Under the pieces are notes generated by a model, which saw only the letters and a list, made by a program, of their open reading frames with translations, was not told where the DNA came from and did not search any database. A program made the translations under genes and the position numbers. 64,000 nt of DNA from Sisyra terminalis (Eukaryota > Arthropoda > Insecta > Neuroptera > Sisyridae), in the NCBI GenBank assembly GCA_958496175.1, contig OY292274.1, positions 6,882,001-6,946,000 of the forward strand, in the 5' to 3' direction. Of this stretch, positions 1 through 49,253 are shown piece by piece; position 1 is the stretch's first letter; the number at the start of each line of letters is the position of its first letter.

Positions 1-743
1 AAATGACCTTTCGACGTCAATTAACGTTTCGGATAGTTTGAAATTTGGCGGAATCTTCAATGATCTCTTCAGGCAGAGTTGGTCCGGTGCCGTCGATATA
101 AGCATCGATTTTCTTTATTCCTTCAAAATTGGGGTTTCTATACAATTATTAATTTGTCACGAACTTTTTTGCGATAGTAAACTCGGAAGGGTTCAATTAT
201 TTTTTCTAACATTTTTCCAAGAACTTGTACAGAGATTATTATGCAGAATATTTCTAGTTTCTCAATTGCATCGAGTATATTGCTGAAATATGTAGCAGTA
301 AAAGCAATATATTTTTTTTTAAATAAAGGAAACCCTAATGCTAGCTGGCTTGAATTAGTTACAATGGCACCTGATCTGTCAAATTTTTCAACTATTTCTT
401 TTATGGCTTTGAAATCTTCAGCATAAAACAGTACAGCTTTCTACCAAGTTCCTCACCGCGTTAATATTGGTTCTGGGGGTAGTGCTACGTTTAAGAGTCG
501 CTTTTTATATGTTTGTACTTGTGATGGCGCTTTAAATAACACTTTTTTTATAGAAGAAATTAATTTATTAACTACTCCGAACTCGTTTCGAATCTTTTCC
601 GCAACTAGATGTAATCCGTGGACTAGATAGGTAATGTGAAGCAATTTCGGGTAGAATACTTTCAGAGCTTGACGTAAGGTGGCGTTTCGTCGGTGTAATA
701 CAACACGCCTTACACTTATAACTATAGAAATAAGCACTGTCAA
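1..743 (-). pseudogene. Decayed hAT-type (DUF659-like) transposase
   Basis: Reading the minus strand from 743 downward, about 96 codons stay open and resemble the C-terminal half of hAT-like transposases: a stretch beginning [20 protein letters not shown] is followed by [12 protein letters not shown] and PPEPILTR. The expected Trp codon after LTR is TGA, and a TAG follows four codons later. The same frame then resumes with AVLFYAEDFKAIKEIVEKF, as in the family, until further stops below about position 120. The copy is therefore inactivated by point mutations rather than by one break. No terminal inverted repeat was found, and the left part may run off the window. It lies 1.8 kb upstream of the malic enzyme gene and is probably unrelated to it. 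Seen: the reading frame and stops. Family assignment is from remembered motif similarity. Confidence 0.6.
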
Positions 744-2547
744 TGAAAAAGTACCAAAATATGCAATAACCTTATAAAAATAGATTTATATACATTTGTA
801 TTTGCAAAAATGTATATAATCCGATGTCTAGCTATCGCTAATGTAGGACCAAACTTTTTACTGACCAAAAAGCTACTTTTGACTTCTTAATCTTCAAAAA
901 CAATGAATTCGAAATTGTACGAATGCGACGTTTTATTTTTGAGTTCACTAAAGTTTCGTAGTTTTTTTTTAAATATTAGTTTTCGATAAGTTATTAAATG
1001 TTTTTGCTATTATGTTTTAAGTCATCCTGTTCTACTTGTTAGTAAATTTGATTAAATATTTTCAATTCGTAGTGGTAGTTCGTTCTATTGGTATTTCATG
1101 TAGATAACGCTATGCTTTGTACCCATTATCCAGCAATTCAGCTCGTCTACAAATGTTTCTAACAATAATTTTTGAAGTCATTTGTATATATACAATCTTA
1201 AATTAAATTTTGCTCTTTATTATAATTTAAAACTTGCATTTAGCGAACATTACATATAGTTAAAACATTTCAAAATTAACTTGAGAGCGATATTGAAAAA
1301 ATACAAAATTGTATTTTCTCTAAAACCACGTAAAATAAATGTTTTACATGCACTTACTTATACAATATTAAATGCTAATTTTAGGGTGTGATTCCTTTCA
1401 ACGGCTATCTATATTCTTTAATATTTTTTTTTTATTTTGTTGAAATTAAAGTATGTTGAACATCTTCGTATGTAAAATTATTAGGAAATGAATGGTTTTA
1501 TCAGAAATTGATTGAAAAAATAATTAAATTCATTTTTAAATATTTTTTCTCTAATTTGTGATTAAAAAATCAAGTACTGATAACTCCTGATATTAAATAG
1601 CAATATCAAACATGCCTTTCATTATCTCAGAAATTTGATATTAGTTAAATATTTCCAATATTGCAATTTTAGTAATATGACCTAATTTATATTAACAGTA
1701 AATACCACGAAGGTATTTTGTGTTAATACTACGTTTTTTTTAAACGTCAGCTATATTTTATCATGTAAATGAAAAGTTATGTTCTTTTTTTAATGACTGA
1801 TTATAATATATTGGTGTTACTTTAAATGTTCATTACCTACCCAATTAGACTTTTAAGTGATTAACGTTTATTTCATAACTATAAAAGTAAACTAAATTTA
1901 TAAGCATTGTATTTTTTTATAAATTTTCAAATAAATAAGTTTAACTTAAATGATTTTTTTTCATTTTTATTTAACGAAATTTACCTATTTTGCAAATAAT
2001 ACTCTTATAAAATGTTTTTCTTAACTCTAATTGCCGAAAAGTTGTTTACTATTTACATTTAAAATGGTTTTGAGATTTCTTAAGGAAACGTGACAATTGT
2101 AGTATATCAAACAATTTTACTTTAATTTTTATTTATTTTTTTATTTAATCTTTTTATTACGACTAAAAGTTATATTTGTTTAAGTTCCATTAAATTTTAA
2201 CATAATAAATATTTTTTAACTTCAAAATTCGTTTAATATTAATGGCTATGTATAATGTAAAGGATTTATTTTTCAAGACGTAATATTTATAGGGGAGTAA
2301 CAGAAAATGAGATGCAGCGTCTTATTTTATGGACGTATCTTAGCAATTACTTATTTGCCGTTGCTTTATAATAACTAAACTGTTTAGCGAATCTAGGGTT
2401 AATAAAAATCCGTAAACTGAGAAATATTGAAAAATTTGCTCGTTACAAGATTCTAACCCAGAACCGACCAATTTCGAGCGACCACCTAGATAAATCGTCC
2501 ACCAATAGACTTATCCCAGTTTAAGGGAACACTAATTTGAATTTTAG
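744..2547. other. Upstream region of Men, no gene seen
   Basis: AT-rich DNA without a convincing coding exon. It should contain the promoter and 5' UTR of the malic enzyme gene, but I could not fix a transcription start. Positions about 2382-2515 match a dispersed repeat listed separately. Confidence 0.4.
2382..2515 (+). repeat. Dispersed repeat R1, copy 1
   Basis: A segment containing CTAGGGTTAATAAAAA, then GAGAAATA, TTGCTCG, ATTCTAACCCA and CCACCTAGA recurs in the same order at about 36430-36562, and its first third recurs at about 32997-33065. All three are in the same orientation and differ by many substitutions. No terminal repeats or coding capacity were seen. It is probably the remnant of a short interspersed element. 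Confidence 0.6.
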
Positions 2548-4806
<2,259 letters not shown>

Positions 4807-5740
4807 TAAAATAGAGCTGTTATGGATTATATTATAAGATCAATTAAATAAATTATTTCTTTTATATATACAAAATTGAATGTATTTATTATTTTTTGCA
4901 TTGTTATATAGTTCAGATAGATGACCTAAAGTATTATAAACGGTTTAAATACATAGAAGTTTAATTTCAATATGTACTATTATTTTGAATGAATTTGTTG
5001 GTCATCTGTAGAATTAAATGTGAATTTTGCTATTTCGAAATAATTACGAAAACACAATGTTTTAAATGTGTCATTAATGTTTAAAATGAATGATCAGTTA
5101 CATTTAAAAATACTGCACGAATTACAAATTGTTTTAATTTAAAATTCAATTTGTGAATATCCAGTTTCATTTTCATAAAATAATTTCTAGCTCTGAGCTA
5201 GAAATAAATTGTTATAATATATTTTTTTAGCAGAATTACCACTGTTTTGTTAAATGTTTACATTGAAATTAATTTCAATAAAAAATAAATCAATTTATTT
5301 TATTCTAAGTTCTCCATTTTTTGTAAAAAAGTATATAAATAAATCGTTAAGGTAAGTATGAGTTGCTCTACGTAAATTTCCTTTCTCTTTACCTTTTTTT
5401 TTTTCGTTCAAAAATATAAAAAAATGACAACTTAAATAATTGTAGAAGCAATGATTAATCAAGGTCTCATTTTATTTGAACCATGCCGTATTTAATTAAC
5501 TGAAAAATTGGTACTGGCTGAATGTTTTCGTTGAAAACCCTACCTAAAGTGGAGAGTGAATTCATATAATACCAATGAACTAGTGGTTGCTCGAAACATT
5601 ATTGTTATTATCCAATGAAAGTACAAACTAAACATTGAATTCGTATAGGTTGATATAGTAACGTAAGAATCGTAAAAACACAACAAAAAATCGAAGATTT
5701 GTGATACATTTTTGTTTAAATTCACATTTAAAAAAAACTA
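4807..5740. promoter_or_regulatory. Spacer between the two malic enzyme genes; putative promoter of paralogue B
   Basis: Contains the AATAAA of Men (4847-4852), then AT-rich sequence leading to the ATG at 5741. A TATATAAAT string near 5332 could be a TATA box for paralogue B, but such strings are common in this DNA. No coding exon was seen. Confidence 0.3.
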
Positions 5741-40122
<34,382 letters not shown>

Positions 40123-40964
40123 TAAAAACGGATAAACAAAACGTAAAAAAATGAGATTCATAGTTTTTATCTGTATTTTGGTCTTTATATAGCATATAAA
40201 ATCACGGTTCATGAATTTATTATGTATATTTATATTTAATTTTGAAAATAAATACCTTATTTATTAAATTTATTTCCTTTTAAAATAATTTTCAACTTTT
40301 TATCTTTGTTTACTTAATTATATTTACAGAATGCTTATATTTATAAGGGTTCCTTACAAATTTTATTTTAACATTAAAAAATTAAACTGGAAATTGTTTA
40401 ATTATTTTTGAAAATATTTTTTGTAAGAAAATAACGTTTTTAACAATGTGATTAAGTTACATCAAAACTTCTATTCGAAAAATTATAAAATTAAGCTATT
40501 AAAACGAACTGAATACATACAACTTTATATAATATATGCAAAAATTCAACTTGGTATTTTATTTCTAAGCGTTTAGGGTAGTTGTAATTTAAAAATATTT
40601 TTATTGCTCTATTCGTTTATAAATTGATTTCAATGATTAAATAAATTACATATTTTAATAATACCATGGCTAAAATAAAACTGTCTAAATAAAAATTTCA
40701 TAGAAACAAATTATACTACTAATTATTATTCATTTTCATTTTTTTTTTTAATTAATTTAACCTAAAAACGAAGAATAGGTTAATCTGTACAATTGAAATA
40801 CATTTTTGGTAAAATGGCAATAATAATAAACAGAACAATGTTGGTAATTATCTTAATTAAAATGAAATTTGTTTATATGAATGTGACACAACTAAGACAA
40901 AAAGAAAATGTCACCATCGCACTTTAACAGGCGTCGCTCTCGGATGTTGAGAGCTGCCAGACCT
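40123..40964. terminator. Convergent 3' ends of malic enzyme B and Doa
   Basis: The 842-base gap between two facing stop codons must hold both 3' UTRs. An AATAAA at 40247-40252 is a good poly(A) signal for the malic enzyme transcript. For Doa (minus strand), TTTATT around 40597 is one candidate; several others exist. Confidence 0.5.
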
Positions 40965-43900
40965 TCACCGAGAAAGTGAATGGCTACGTTCACGTCCCTG
41001 GTCTCCTGCACCATGTTCCCCAAGGCGTTGATGTGCAGGTATTTTTGCAAAGAATGGATGCCTTAAAGCTTCTCCTAATGTAATTCTTTGAGCCGGTTCA
41101 TATTCTAACATTTTTCGAATAATATCAAAAAGTTCTTTGTGTTCTTCATCATCATTGAGTTGGTATCTCTAAAAAATGAAAGGAATGTAAGGATATTGCT
41201 TTACAAAAAAAAAAAAAAAATGAAACTAACTTCAAGCGGTTTGCAATTTTCTCTAACATATCGACCAGCAGAACTCTTTTCGTCCCAATCTAACTTCCCG
41301 TGATAAAAATATTTTGTTTTGGTTTTTCTTGCCATTCTGAAAATTGTTTCAGTTAAAAATATGTTTTGAAATACAGTTTCTTCCAAACAAACCTGCAGGG
41401 TATAGTTCCTAATATACGTTCCATCATTGCAAGATGCTCTCTGTTATCGTGGGTTTGAAACAATGTTATACCTAAATATAGTTCGAAAATGATGCATCCA
41501 ATTGACCATACATCACACGGTTGAGACCAGCCAAGTTCTAAAAGAAAAAGAATATTAAATAAAATTCTATTTAGTAGAATGCTAAAAGTGTCATGGTAAT
41601 ACCTAAAATTACTTCTGGTGCTCGATAATGACGAGTGGAGACAATTGTACTATGGTGTTCATGATCAAAAGTAGCGCTGCCAAAATCGATCAGTCTTACA
41701 TCGCTACGTTTTACTCGTCTTAATTCTCGGCGCTACAAAAGAATGAAAGTTGAAATTGTTTGAATTTCAATGAATGTTGTAACACTACCTTTTTAGCGTT
41801 GAATAAGGTTTCATACTCTGAATCTACAAATAATATATTTTCAGGTTTAAGATCAGTGTGAGTTAATTTATTGTCGTGTAAAAATTTCACAGCGTAACAT
41901 AGTTGATACGTAATATGTCGTACATGCTCCAAAGGATATGGCTGGTAACTATTATCTTTCTACAATTACACAATTATTACCGATAAAAAACAATTACATT
42001 TAATTTGAAAATAATTACCAAAAAATCAAATACACTAAGTCCCAACATTTCAAAGGCAATACACATGTGTCCACGATAGTTGAACCAATCGAGCATTTTT
42101 ACACATAAACTAAAAGAGAAAAACATATATGAGTTCACCTAATTTTTATCAATGTTAACTTATTTTTAAACTAAAATAAACGATTTGGCTTCTGAAATTG
42201 CAACAGAGATTGAGCAGGTGCTTCAAATTAAAATTTATCTCTTCAATTTCAAAACGATGATTCTATTATTCTATTAACAATATTTTTAAATACATAAAAT
42301 AATCAACACTTACAATTTGCAATCTGGATCACATTCAGATATCTTTTCTAATGCGTGAATTTCAAGTTTGGCTGCCTCTCGATATTTTTCCACATTTTTT
42401 ATGACTTTTAAGGCCATGCAATGGTCCCTGTGATTGCAAAAAAAAATAATTAAGAAGATAAATACAAATAAAATATCATATTTAAAGTGTAAATAGATTT
42501 TGAAAACTGAGATACTATTGCGAACGTCAAATTGGTAAATTAACTAAAAATGTTCTATGGTTCTGTTTTTAAGAAGAGCGGTTCTCTAACTATGTTAAGT
42601 ATGATCATGACTGATAGTGCACGAATAATAGTTATTGATAGCATTTATTTGCTTGAAGTAAAAGTGGTTACTGAATAAGAAGATAAGATGCTTTATTTAA
42701 AATCACTGTCGAAGATTAATTAGTATTTTTAAATCAAAATAAGATTTTTTCGCTGACTTTGAACAGTTATACTGTGTAAACAATATATAGAATATATTGC
42801 GGTCCAATTTATGTAGTATAATTTAATATAATAATCTAAATCATACCATAAACATAAATTTGAACAGAAGCTCAAACAAAAATATTTGTGACGTATTGCC
42901 CAGATACGTATTTCGATTACTAAGCAATCTTCCTCAGTGGTCATCAAGTAGTTTGGATCACTCTGATATACGTACATTATTATTGGCAGAAGAACTGCTT
43001 AAGTTATTTATCATAGATTTACAACGCTAAATGTATATGTACTATATTTTGTAGTGGGCATAGTTTACACTATGTCCTATAGTCGCTAATAACCTGAGAA
43101 GTTGAAGCGACTTTAAATAATGCAAATAAAAAAAAATACTACCAAGCATATCAACAAATATATATTAGAAGAAAAAAATCTGAATGTAGAAAAAGATTAT
43201 TTATTCGATTTTATAAGCCATTTATTGATTATAAGCTTAAAAATCTTGGCTATATGAAACACATACGAAAAAATCACAAAGCAGTTACGGACTGATCCAA
43301 ACTACTTGATGACCACTGAGGAAGATGGCTTGGCAATCGAAATACGTACCTGGGCAATACGTCACAAATATTTTTGTTTGAACTTCTGTTCAAATTTACG
43401 TTTATGGCATGATTTTTATAGATTATTATATTAAATTATACTATTGTACATAAATTGGACCGCAATATATTCTATATATTGTATACACAGTATTTTTAAA
43501 ATTAAATGATAAGCTCGAAACTTCTCTTTTTCTACGTCCTTGACTACATTTAAGTGTTACAAAAAAATTTAGAAACTGCTACTTTGGAGATTTTAAAATG
43601 CAAAATAGTGCATTTGGGTAATGTTTTTTTTGCTGGAAGTTTTTACTTATTTGAATTATTTTGCTCAGAAATGAGTGAATTGCAATAATCAAAAGCTCGT
43701 TAAGTGTTCATTCTGTTTTATTAGGAGTAAATTGTTTTATTGCGATGTTCTAAGTTTTTTTCTTTTTTGAGAAAAACAACACTAACAATAATAATGTGAT
43801 AAAAATATTTTAATTGAAAGTAAAAATAGGTGTTAAAAGATCGAAAGTACAGTTTCGACATGCATGCAGGAAATAACGATGACATACACGAGTTAGTTGA

Positions 43901-45169
43901 AGCAACGTAGTATGTGATTTTTTTTTCAAAATTTCGATTTCTCACTTGTATTCATACTTTTACAATTCACTAGATAGGAAAATTGACGACTAAACCTAAA
44001 ACAGCAGTCGAGGCATTTTGGTACCGCATGCTTGACAAACTAAAAAAGATTCAATGCAATTTTACACACATAACACATACGTTACTGGATTATAAAGCGT
44101 GCGCCACCAAAATGCCGAATATATAATAGGTTAAAGTCTTCAAAACATTACTTAAACAATATTTTTTCAAATTATTAATCTTACTTTCCTATTCAGTGAA
44201 TTACGAAAGTATGTGAAGAATGCGAGATTTTCAAAAACAAAACATTTGTAACGTTGTTCTAAGAAACTATATATCAATTTTAAAATATTACTGAATTACA
44301 CATATTAAGCGAAAATATTCACAGTAAACATTACAAAAAATTATGACATCAATAATTTCACTTACAGTTCTAAGTCTCTAACTTTAACGACTTTTCCAAA
44401 GGTGCCTTCCCCCAAGGTGGCCAGAATTTTATCTGTAAGAGAACAATTAAAAACGATGTTAGTTATCTAGCAAATAAAGCTCGACTGCCAACAACAGAGA
44501 TTTTAACAGAGTATTGTTAAAAAAATACTCGCCTAATTTGCCAAATTAAATATTGAGATTTACAAAATTTTGAAACTCAACTGATTTTCTCTGATGTGAC
44601 AATCGATATTCAGTGGATTTGCATATTTTAATATTAACTGACTCGTTAATTAAAAAGAATGTACTAAAGATGTACATTTTGTTAGATGGACGTAAACTCC
44701 AATTTGTAATACAACAACGTTTTTTTTTTTGTATTTATTTTAAAATATAATTTTTATACCAGCTGGAAAGATAAAAATTTATGAATAGGAAGATTTGATA
44801 AAAACTACTCGAATTAGTTTGGCAAACTCAATTCGGTTTAACCTGAGAGTAAGCAGGATGTAGCCTTTCAAATATAATTGTACTTTTTATTTGCATCAGA
44901 TGTTTGAAATGAATCGTTAGAAATACTTAAAATTAAAATGGACATTTTGGTCGGAAAATAAAAAGTAGAAATTATAATTTTGAAACGACTACACAGTGTT
45001 GAGACAAGGGGTAAGGGATTTAACGTAAAGATAAACGTCAGTGTACTCAATTTTGAAAACAATTAATGTGTGTGTTTTTTTTTATTCACGAACATCTATC
45101 TTGTAGCACGTCGCCATTGCGGTATATCAGGTGACCATCTGCGTCGTCTTCCACTGAGCCTGCTCGAAT
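40965..45169 (-). CDS. Doa: Doa LAMMER/CLK dual-specificity kinase domain, 9 common exons
   Basis: Nuclear kinase that phosphorylates SR splicing factors. Minus-strand exons: 45169-45094, 44432-44366, 42427-42314, 42109-42019, 41959-41789, 41732-41603, 41537-41393, 41336-41231, 41168-40965. They join in frame to 367 codons plus TGA. Key motifs in order: [16 protein letters not shown] (signature just before CLK kinase domains), glycine loop [17 protein letters not shown] (ATP lysine), [29 protein letters not shown] (catalytic loop with the CLK-type HTD), [33 protein letters not shown], the LAMMER motif [11 protein letters not shown], and the C-terminus RERSHSLSR. All catalytic residues are intact. 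The first exon listed uses an acceptor after GAACAG (phase 0) that accepts several upstream exons. An intron at about 42428-44365 carries a Penelope-like copy. Confidence 0.95.
42734..43488 (+). mobile_element. Penelope-like foldback element, copy 2
   Basis: Starts with the same TCAAAATAAGATTTTTTCGC tail as copy 1 and ends GTATACAC. The 12-bp duplication AGTATTTTTAAA flanks it at 42722-42733 and 43489-43500. Inverted arms (about 42773-42965 and 43290-43488) surround about 320 bp whose plus-strand end reads [12 protein letters not shown] and a stop, possibly the end of the element's own protein. Hammerhead-like cores lie at 43316-43363 (plus) and 42937-42890 (minus). Both have CTGAGGA, a small hairpin, GAAA, an ACGTA hairpin and GTC. 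It sits in a Doa intron. Confidence 0.75.
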
Positions 45170-45271
45170 CTGTTCGATAGTCCCAAGCGGCGTCGAAACA
45201 GCGTCGGAGGGTGCACAGGTCCGAGTGGTAGTTGGTGACGAAGGATATGCGTTGGCGGTGGTGGCGATCAT
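45094..45271 (-). CDS. Doa: Doa short-form first exon candidate (ATG 45271)
   Basis: The frame upstream of the common exon stays open to ATG 45271 (MIATTANAYPSSPTTTRTCA, continuing to GTIEQ just before IRAGSVEDD), with an in-frame TGA six codons before the ATG. Starting here gives a 401-residue kinase with a short Thr/Pro-rich N-terminus. The region 45094-45450 is conspicuously GC-rich in a genome near 30% GC, fitting a promoter/5' UTR island. The alternative is that only 45169-45094 is used, spliced from upstream exons. Both could occur, as the fly Doa gene is known to make many isoforms from alternative promoters. Confidence 0.5.
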
Positions 45272-46892
45272 CAGAACATCATCGTCACGTCAGGGGATGA
45301 TGATCAGATTGTGGATCGAATGAACAGCATCCGCGTTGATATTAGATCATAACGAAAGGCGTCATCACCATGATCAGGTCATCAACCATACACAGCCAAA
45401 ATGCCAATGATGCACCCAACAATCAGACAATGGGGAAAGGGCAATTGGATTGCCAAGTCAAACAAAAGTGTTATTTTTTCATTCTTTTAAATTTTTTGAC
45501 TTTTTTTTTTAAAAAAAAATATTTGATTGATTGGTACATTTATCTTATATACATGATACATGCACCAAGATGAAGGTATTTTTTTTATTTAAATAAATAA
45601 TGGAATTTCAAGGAGATCCGTTTTCAATGTTGGAAATATTTTGTGTTTCATTTAAATAAAATAAAACTTGCGGATATTACAAAACAAAAAAAAAAAATAG
45701 AAACAAAATTAGAATCAGTACCAAACTTTACTAAAATACTTTCATCACAAATAAATTGATTTGTAACTTGTTGGCAGTGAAATGCTTAAAATCACTTCTT
45801 TTCTTTGTCTTTTTATCAAATTATACAAGGAGCCAAAACTTTCAAGTTATTTAAATATTGTAGCATTAATCAAATTTTTAGTTGCCAACAATAAATGACA
45901 AAAACGTTAAATAAATTAGCTTACAGTCAAATTGTAAAAACAATTAAATTTGTCACCACTTTTAACAATCATCATAATATTTGATCAACGATAACTTAAG
46001 AATCAACTTCGTTGAACTGTTTACACATGGCTCACTTGTGAAATACTGACGGTGTCAAGTGGCATCGCCGATATAAAATTGAAACAAACCCGTATAAATA
46101 TAAATTGGATAAAAACACAAAATAATGAAGCCCTAATTAAATCACCGCAAAACTTAAATTACTAAGCCAATGTTAATTAATAATAAACAAATAAGAAATA
46201 GTGGTATAGATCTTATTAATATATGAAACATGACCCATGCGCGTTCAACGATATACATATTATCCAAGGGCAGGGTTAGAAATCAAGACACATGTAATCT
46301 GGTAATGAAAGATAAAATAAACTGTATAAATCAAATTAAACAAATCGTATAACACAGATCTGATTAGCAAGCACAAGTACGTTTTTGGCGTGAAAACATT
46401 AAATACGACAAAGACAATACGAACTTCAGACAACATTAACATGTTAACTATTTTATGTTACCTATTGTTAATAGGAGTACAAACGATGAAAACGCATTCA
46501 TTTTTTCACTACGTATATAGGATCAGACGCGAAATTCACTCGATTTATGGCCAAAAATTTTGAATCGAGCTATCCGTGAAATTTGATTGCAACAAAGAAA
46601 CTCGATGATAATGATCAAAATGCATTATAATAATAATAATTTGTTTTTGGTAAGCACACCACACTGCAATGAAAAAATGGGGTGGTATTTGTTAACGACA
46701 AATGAGTGGTGATTAAAGATTTTAAGAGTTAAGTTACCGCATGACGGTAACAGTTTCGTCAGACTACAGACAGACGAACCGGGGCGCATTGCGGATAGTG
46801 GCACAACGCCTATATGTACAGACAGGGTTGGTGTGTATGAGGGTTGCAACGACGGCGGCGCGTAACATCTAACACTTGCACAACCTACTTAC
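45272..46892. promoter_or_regulatory. GC-rich 5' flank then Doa intron
   Basis: The GC-rich block continues from the short-form exon to about 45450 and is a candidate promoter or 5' UTR for the short Doa form. Beyond it is AT-rich intron with several homopolymer runs and no coding exon. The small frames at 46260-46442 and 46625-46849 are not supported. Confidence 0.35.
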
Positions 46893-48344
46893 GCTTAATG
46901 ATAACAATGTTGAGGGCATCGCAATTGTAGTTCTTGACTTAGTTAAAGCTTGTTTAGGAGGTTGATAAGACTTTAACGCCTTATCTGCAGTAGGTACTAC
47001 CCCGTAAGCACTATTATTACAATTAAAATTATTGTTATTACTGTTATCATTTGGTCGAAAAGTTGAAAGATTTGATATAGGTGAAACCATTGCATCTGTG
47101 CTACGATTATAGGCCTCATCTAACACAGAATATTTCATTATTAAACTTTGTATTTCTTTTCGTTTAGCTTCTCGTTCAGATATTTCATCATTGGTCGCAA
47201 TGGTATTAATATTAGATGGCGTGGGTGTAGCATTAGGAGATAAACGTGATGATAATCCCATATCATTTTTATTGTTATCAATAAGTGTACTTGGCGGTAT
47301 TTCTACTGGACATAGTTTAAACATATTGGCACTTGAACGTCTTTCACCATGTTCGCTTTTACCCGTACGCAGTGGTCGTGCTGAACGACGCACACGATAG
47401 TCTCTATTATTAGATCCTTGTCGGATTTGTGACTGATAAGGTGAATCATTTTCTAAATAAGCCGAAAATGGTTCAGTATAGCAACTGTTATAGTGACTAT
47501 TGAATCGGTGATCTGCTGTGGCACGGTATGGGGTCTTTTCTCTGGTTTTTTCACGAGGTTTTTCATGAAATAAATTCGATGATGATGACGACGTAATATA
47601 AGGATACGATTTTTGAGCTAATAGAACGTTAGATGTTGTCGCACTTTTAGCTAAAGCCCTACCAGAATTGGATGAAGTATATGTCCGACCTTGTGATGGT
47701 TCAATGGTACGTTCTGGGTCAAAATTATTATTGTCAATGTCTGTGCGTCTTCTACCGGATAGTTTATTCAGTACGGACGAGTATTTGTTTTCAAGACGGC
47801 TTCTAGTTGTGCCGAGTGCATTTATTGCATCAGAGTTTGTGATTGTGGCTGGACTTTTCATGATACGTCGCGGAGACACGGCAATATGCGTTGTGGAGTT
47901 TTTACGATCATTATCACGATCTACAGTGGCTGATGGTCCACGAACACGGGTCGCGATTCGTTGCAACAAACTTGAACAAGAATCAGTTAACATTTGCGTT
48001 ACACTGTTAGTACTAGAACGTGCGTAACGGTTTCTGCGTGCTCCAGCTGAACTTGATGAATTCGCCGCGGTGGTATTACCCGAAGAAGTAATAGTACTTC
48101 CATGCGACGGATGATTACGTCCCGACATTGTTCCGATGTAGTTGTTACTACCGGGATCATCTAATTGCGAACCAGCAAAACTATAATTTGGCGTTGAACG
48201 AGTCCAAAGAGGCGATAGTAGGCTGCCAGTGGACGAAGGTACGTAGTGATTTGCAGTTACGGCCGTCGTAGTGCCTGTTGGTCGACCAATAGCGTCATAC
48301 ACACCCGAAGTGCGATGATTGTACAATCGAGAATATCCACTCAT
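46893..48344 (-). CDS. Doa: Doa alternative 5' coding exon, Ser/Asn/Arg-rich (484 codons)
   Basis: A single long exon starts at ATG 48344 (MSGYSRLYNHRTSGVYDAIG) and ends at a strong donor, TTAAGC|GTAAGT at 46893/46892, in phase 0. That joins directly to the phase-0 acceptor of the Doa kinase exon at 45169 to give an 851-residue kinase. The sequence is low-complexity, rich in Ser, Asn, Thr and Arg, with a short helical stretch EISEREAKRKEIQSLIMKYS near its end and no known domain. The frame is open 58 codons further upstream, so it could also be entered as an internal exon, but the ATG has a favourable ACAAATGAG context. Assignment to Doa rests on position, strand and phase. A separate gene cannot be ruled out. 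Confidence 0.6.
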
Positions 48345-49253
48345 TTGTCTTAACAATTTGTTAATGTTCACTACCAAGAAGAAAAAGGTAGGTTCGGCAG
48401 TGGCCGACCACACATTGGTATACTCAATTTTTTGAAATAGCAACGTTGGTGTGACAACGTCGCAATCAGGGATAAAACTAAAAACTAACGAGAGATGTGA
48501 TGATCGTATTAATGCCAACAGCGAGGATGACCTCCCCTGCCGAAAAATATTCTAGTCGGTATATTGGAACTAAAAATATCCCGTACGACTATCGTCAAAG
48601 TTTGGACCAATGCTTTGGTCATCACATTTTCGCGTCTTTCTTCCACTCAGACAAATTACAAATACTCAAGTTGCCAAATTAGACAGAGAAGTGGAAAATA
48701 AATGAGATTTCCTAGCGTCTAAGGCCGTCAGAGTCTTACAGGTTGTCGTAGTCCACAATTTTCTTTTTTATTTGAAATAAATGTCAAATTGGGGATACGT
48801 GCAAAATGTCTTTTAATTATTTCAATGATTTTATTGAGGCTTGATTTCGAGACTCTTGTACGGTTACTAATAGAACCAAATATCGAAAGCTTTCGTTAAA
48901 ATAGTTTTTAATATCTTTTGAAAACACAATAAAGATAGCAAATATGAGAAAAGCGCCTGTATACGTTACTAAATAAAAATAAAGTGAAACGTGATTTTTT
49001 TTTATGTGTTATGATGGACTATGCCCAACGAACTAAATCTTGTGTAAAAACGTGGGAGTTTTTAAAACTCATTTCATACAAACATGACATTCAAATTTCG
49101 TAAAAAATAATCTGAAAATTTGGGTTGTTAACGAAAAATGCGTCATTTATGAGTAAAAGATTTGAAAATATGATTAAATTATTAAAAAATTTTAGTTAAT
49201 TTAGTGAAACAAATAAAAAAATATGATTCCACCATCACCATAAATGTACCGAT

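Noticed and set aside
42729..42977. Minus-strand 82-codon frame in the Doa intron
   Set aside because: Falls inside an arm of the Penelope-like element; the apparent peptide is a by-product of the structured repeat.
47191..48027. Plus-strand open frames of 69 and 119 codons
   Set aside because: They are antisense shadows of the 484-codon minus-strand Doa exon and have no splice signals or recognisable motifs.
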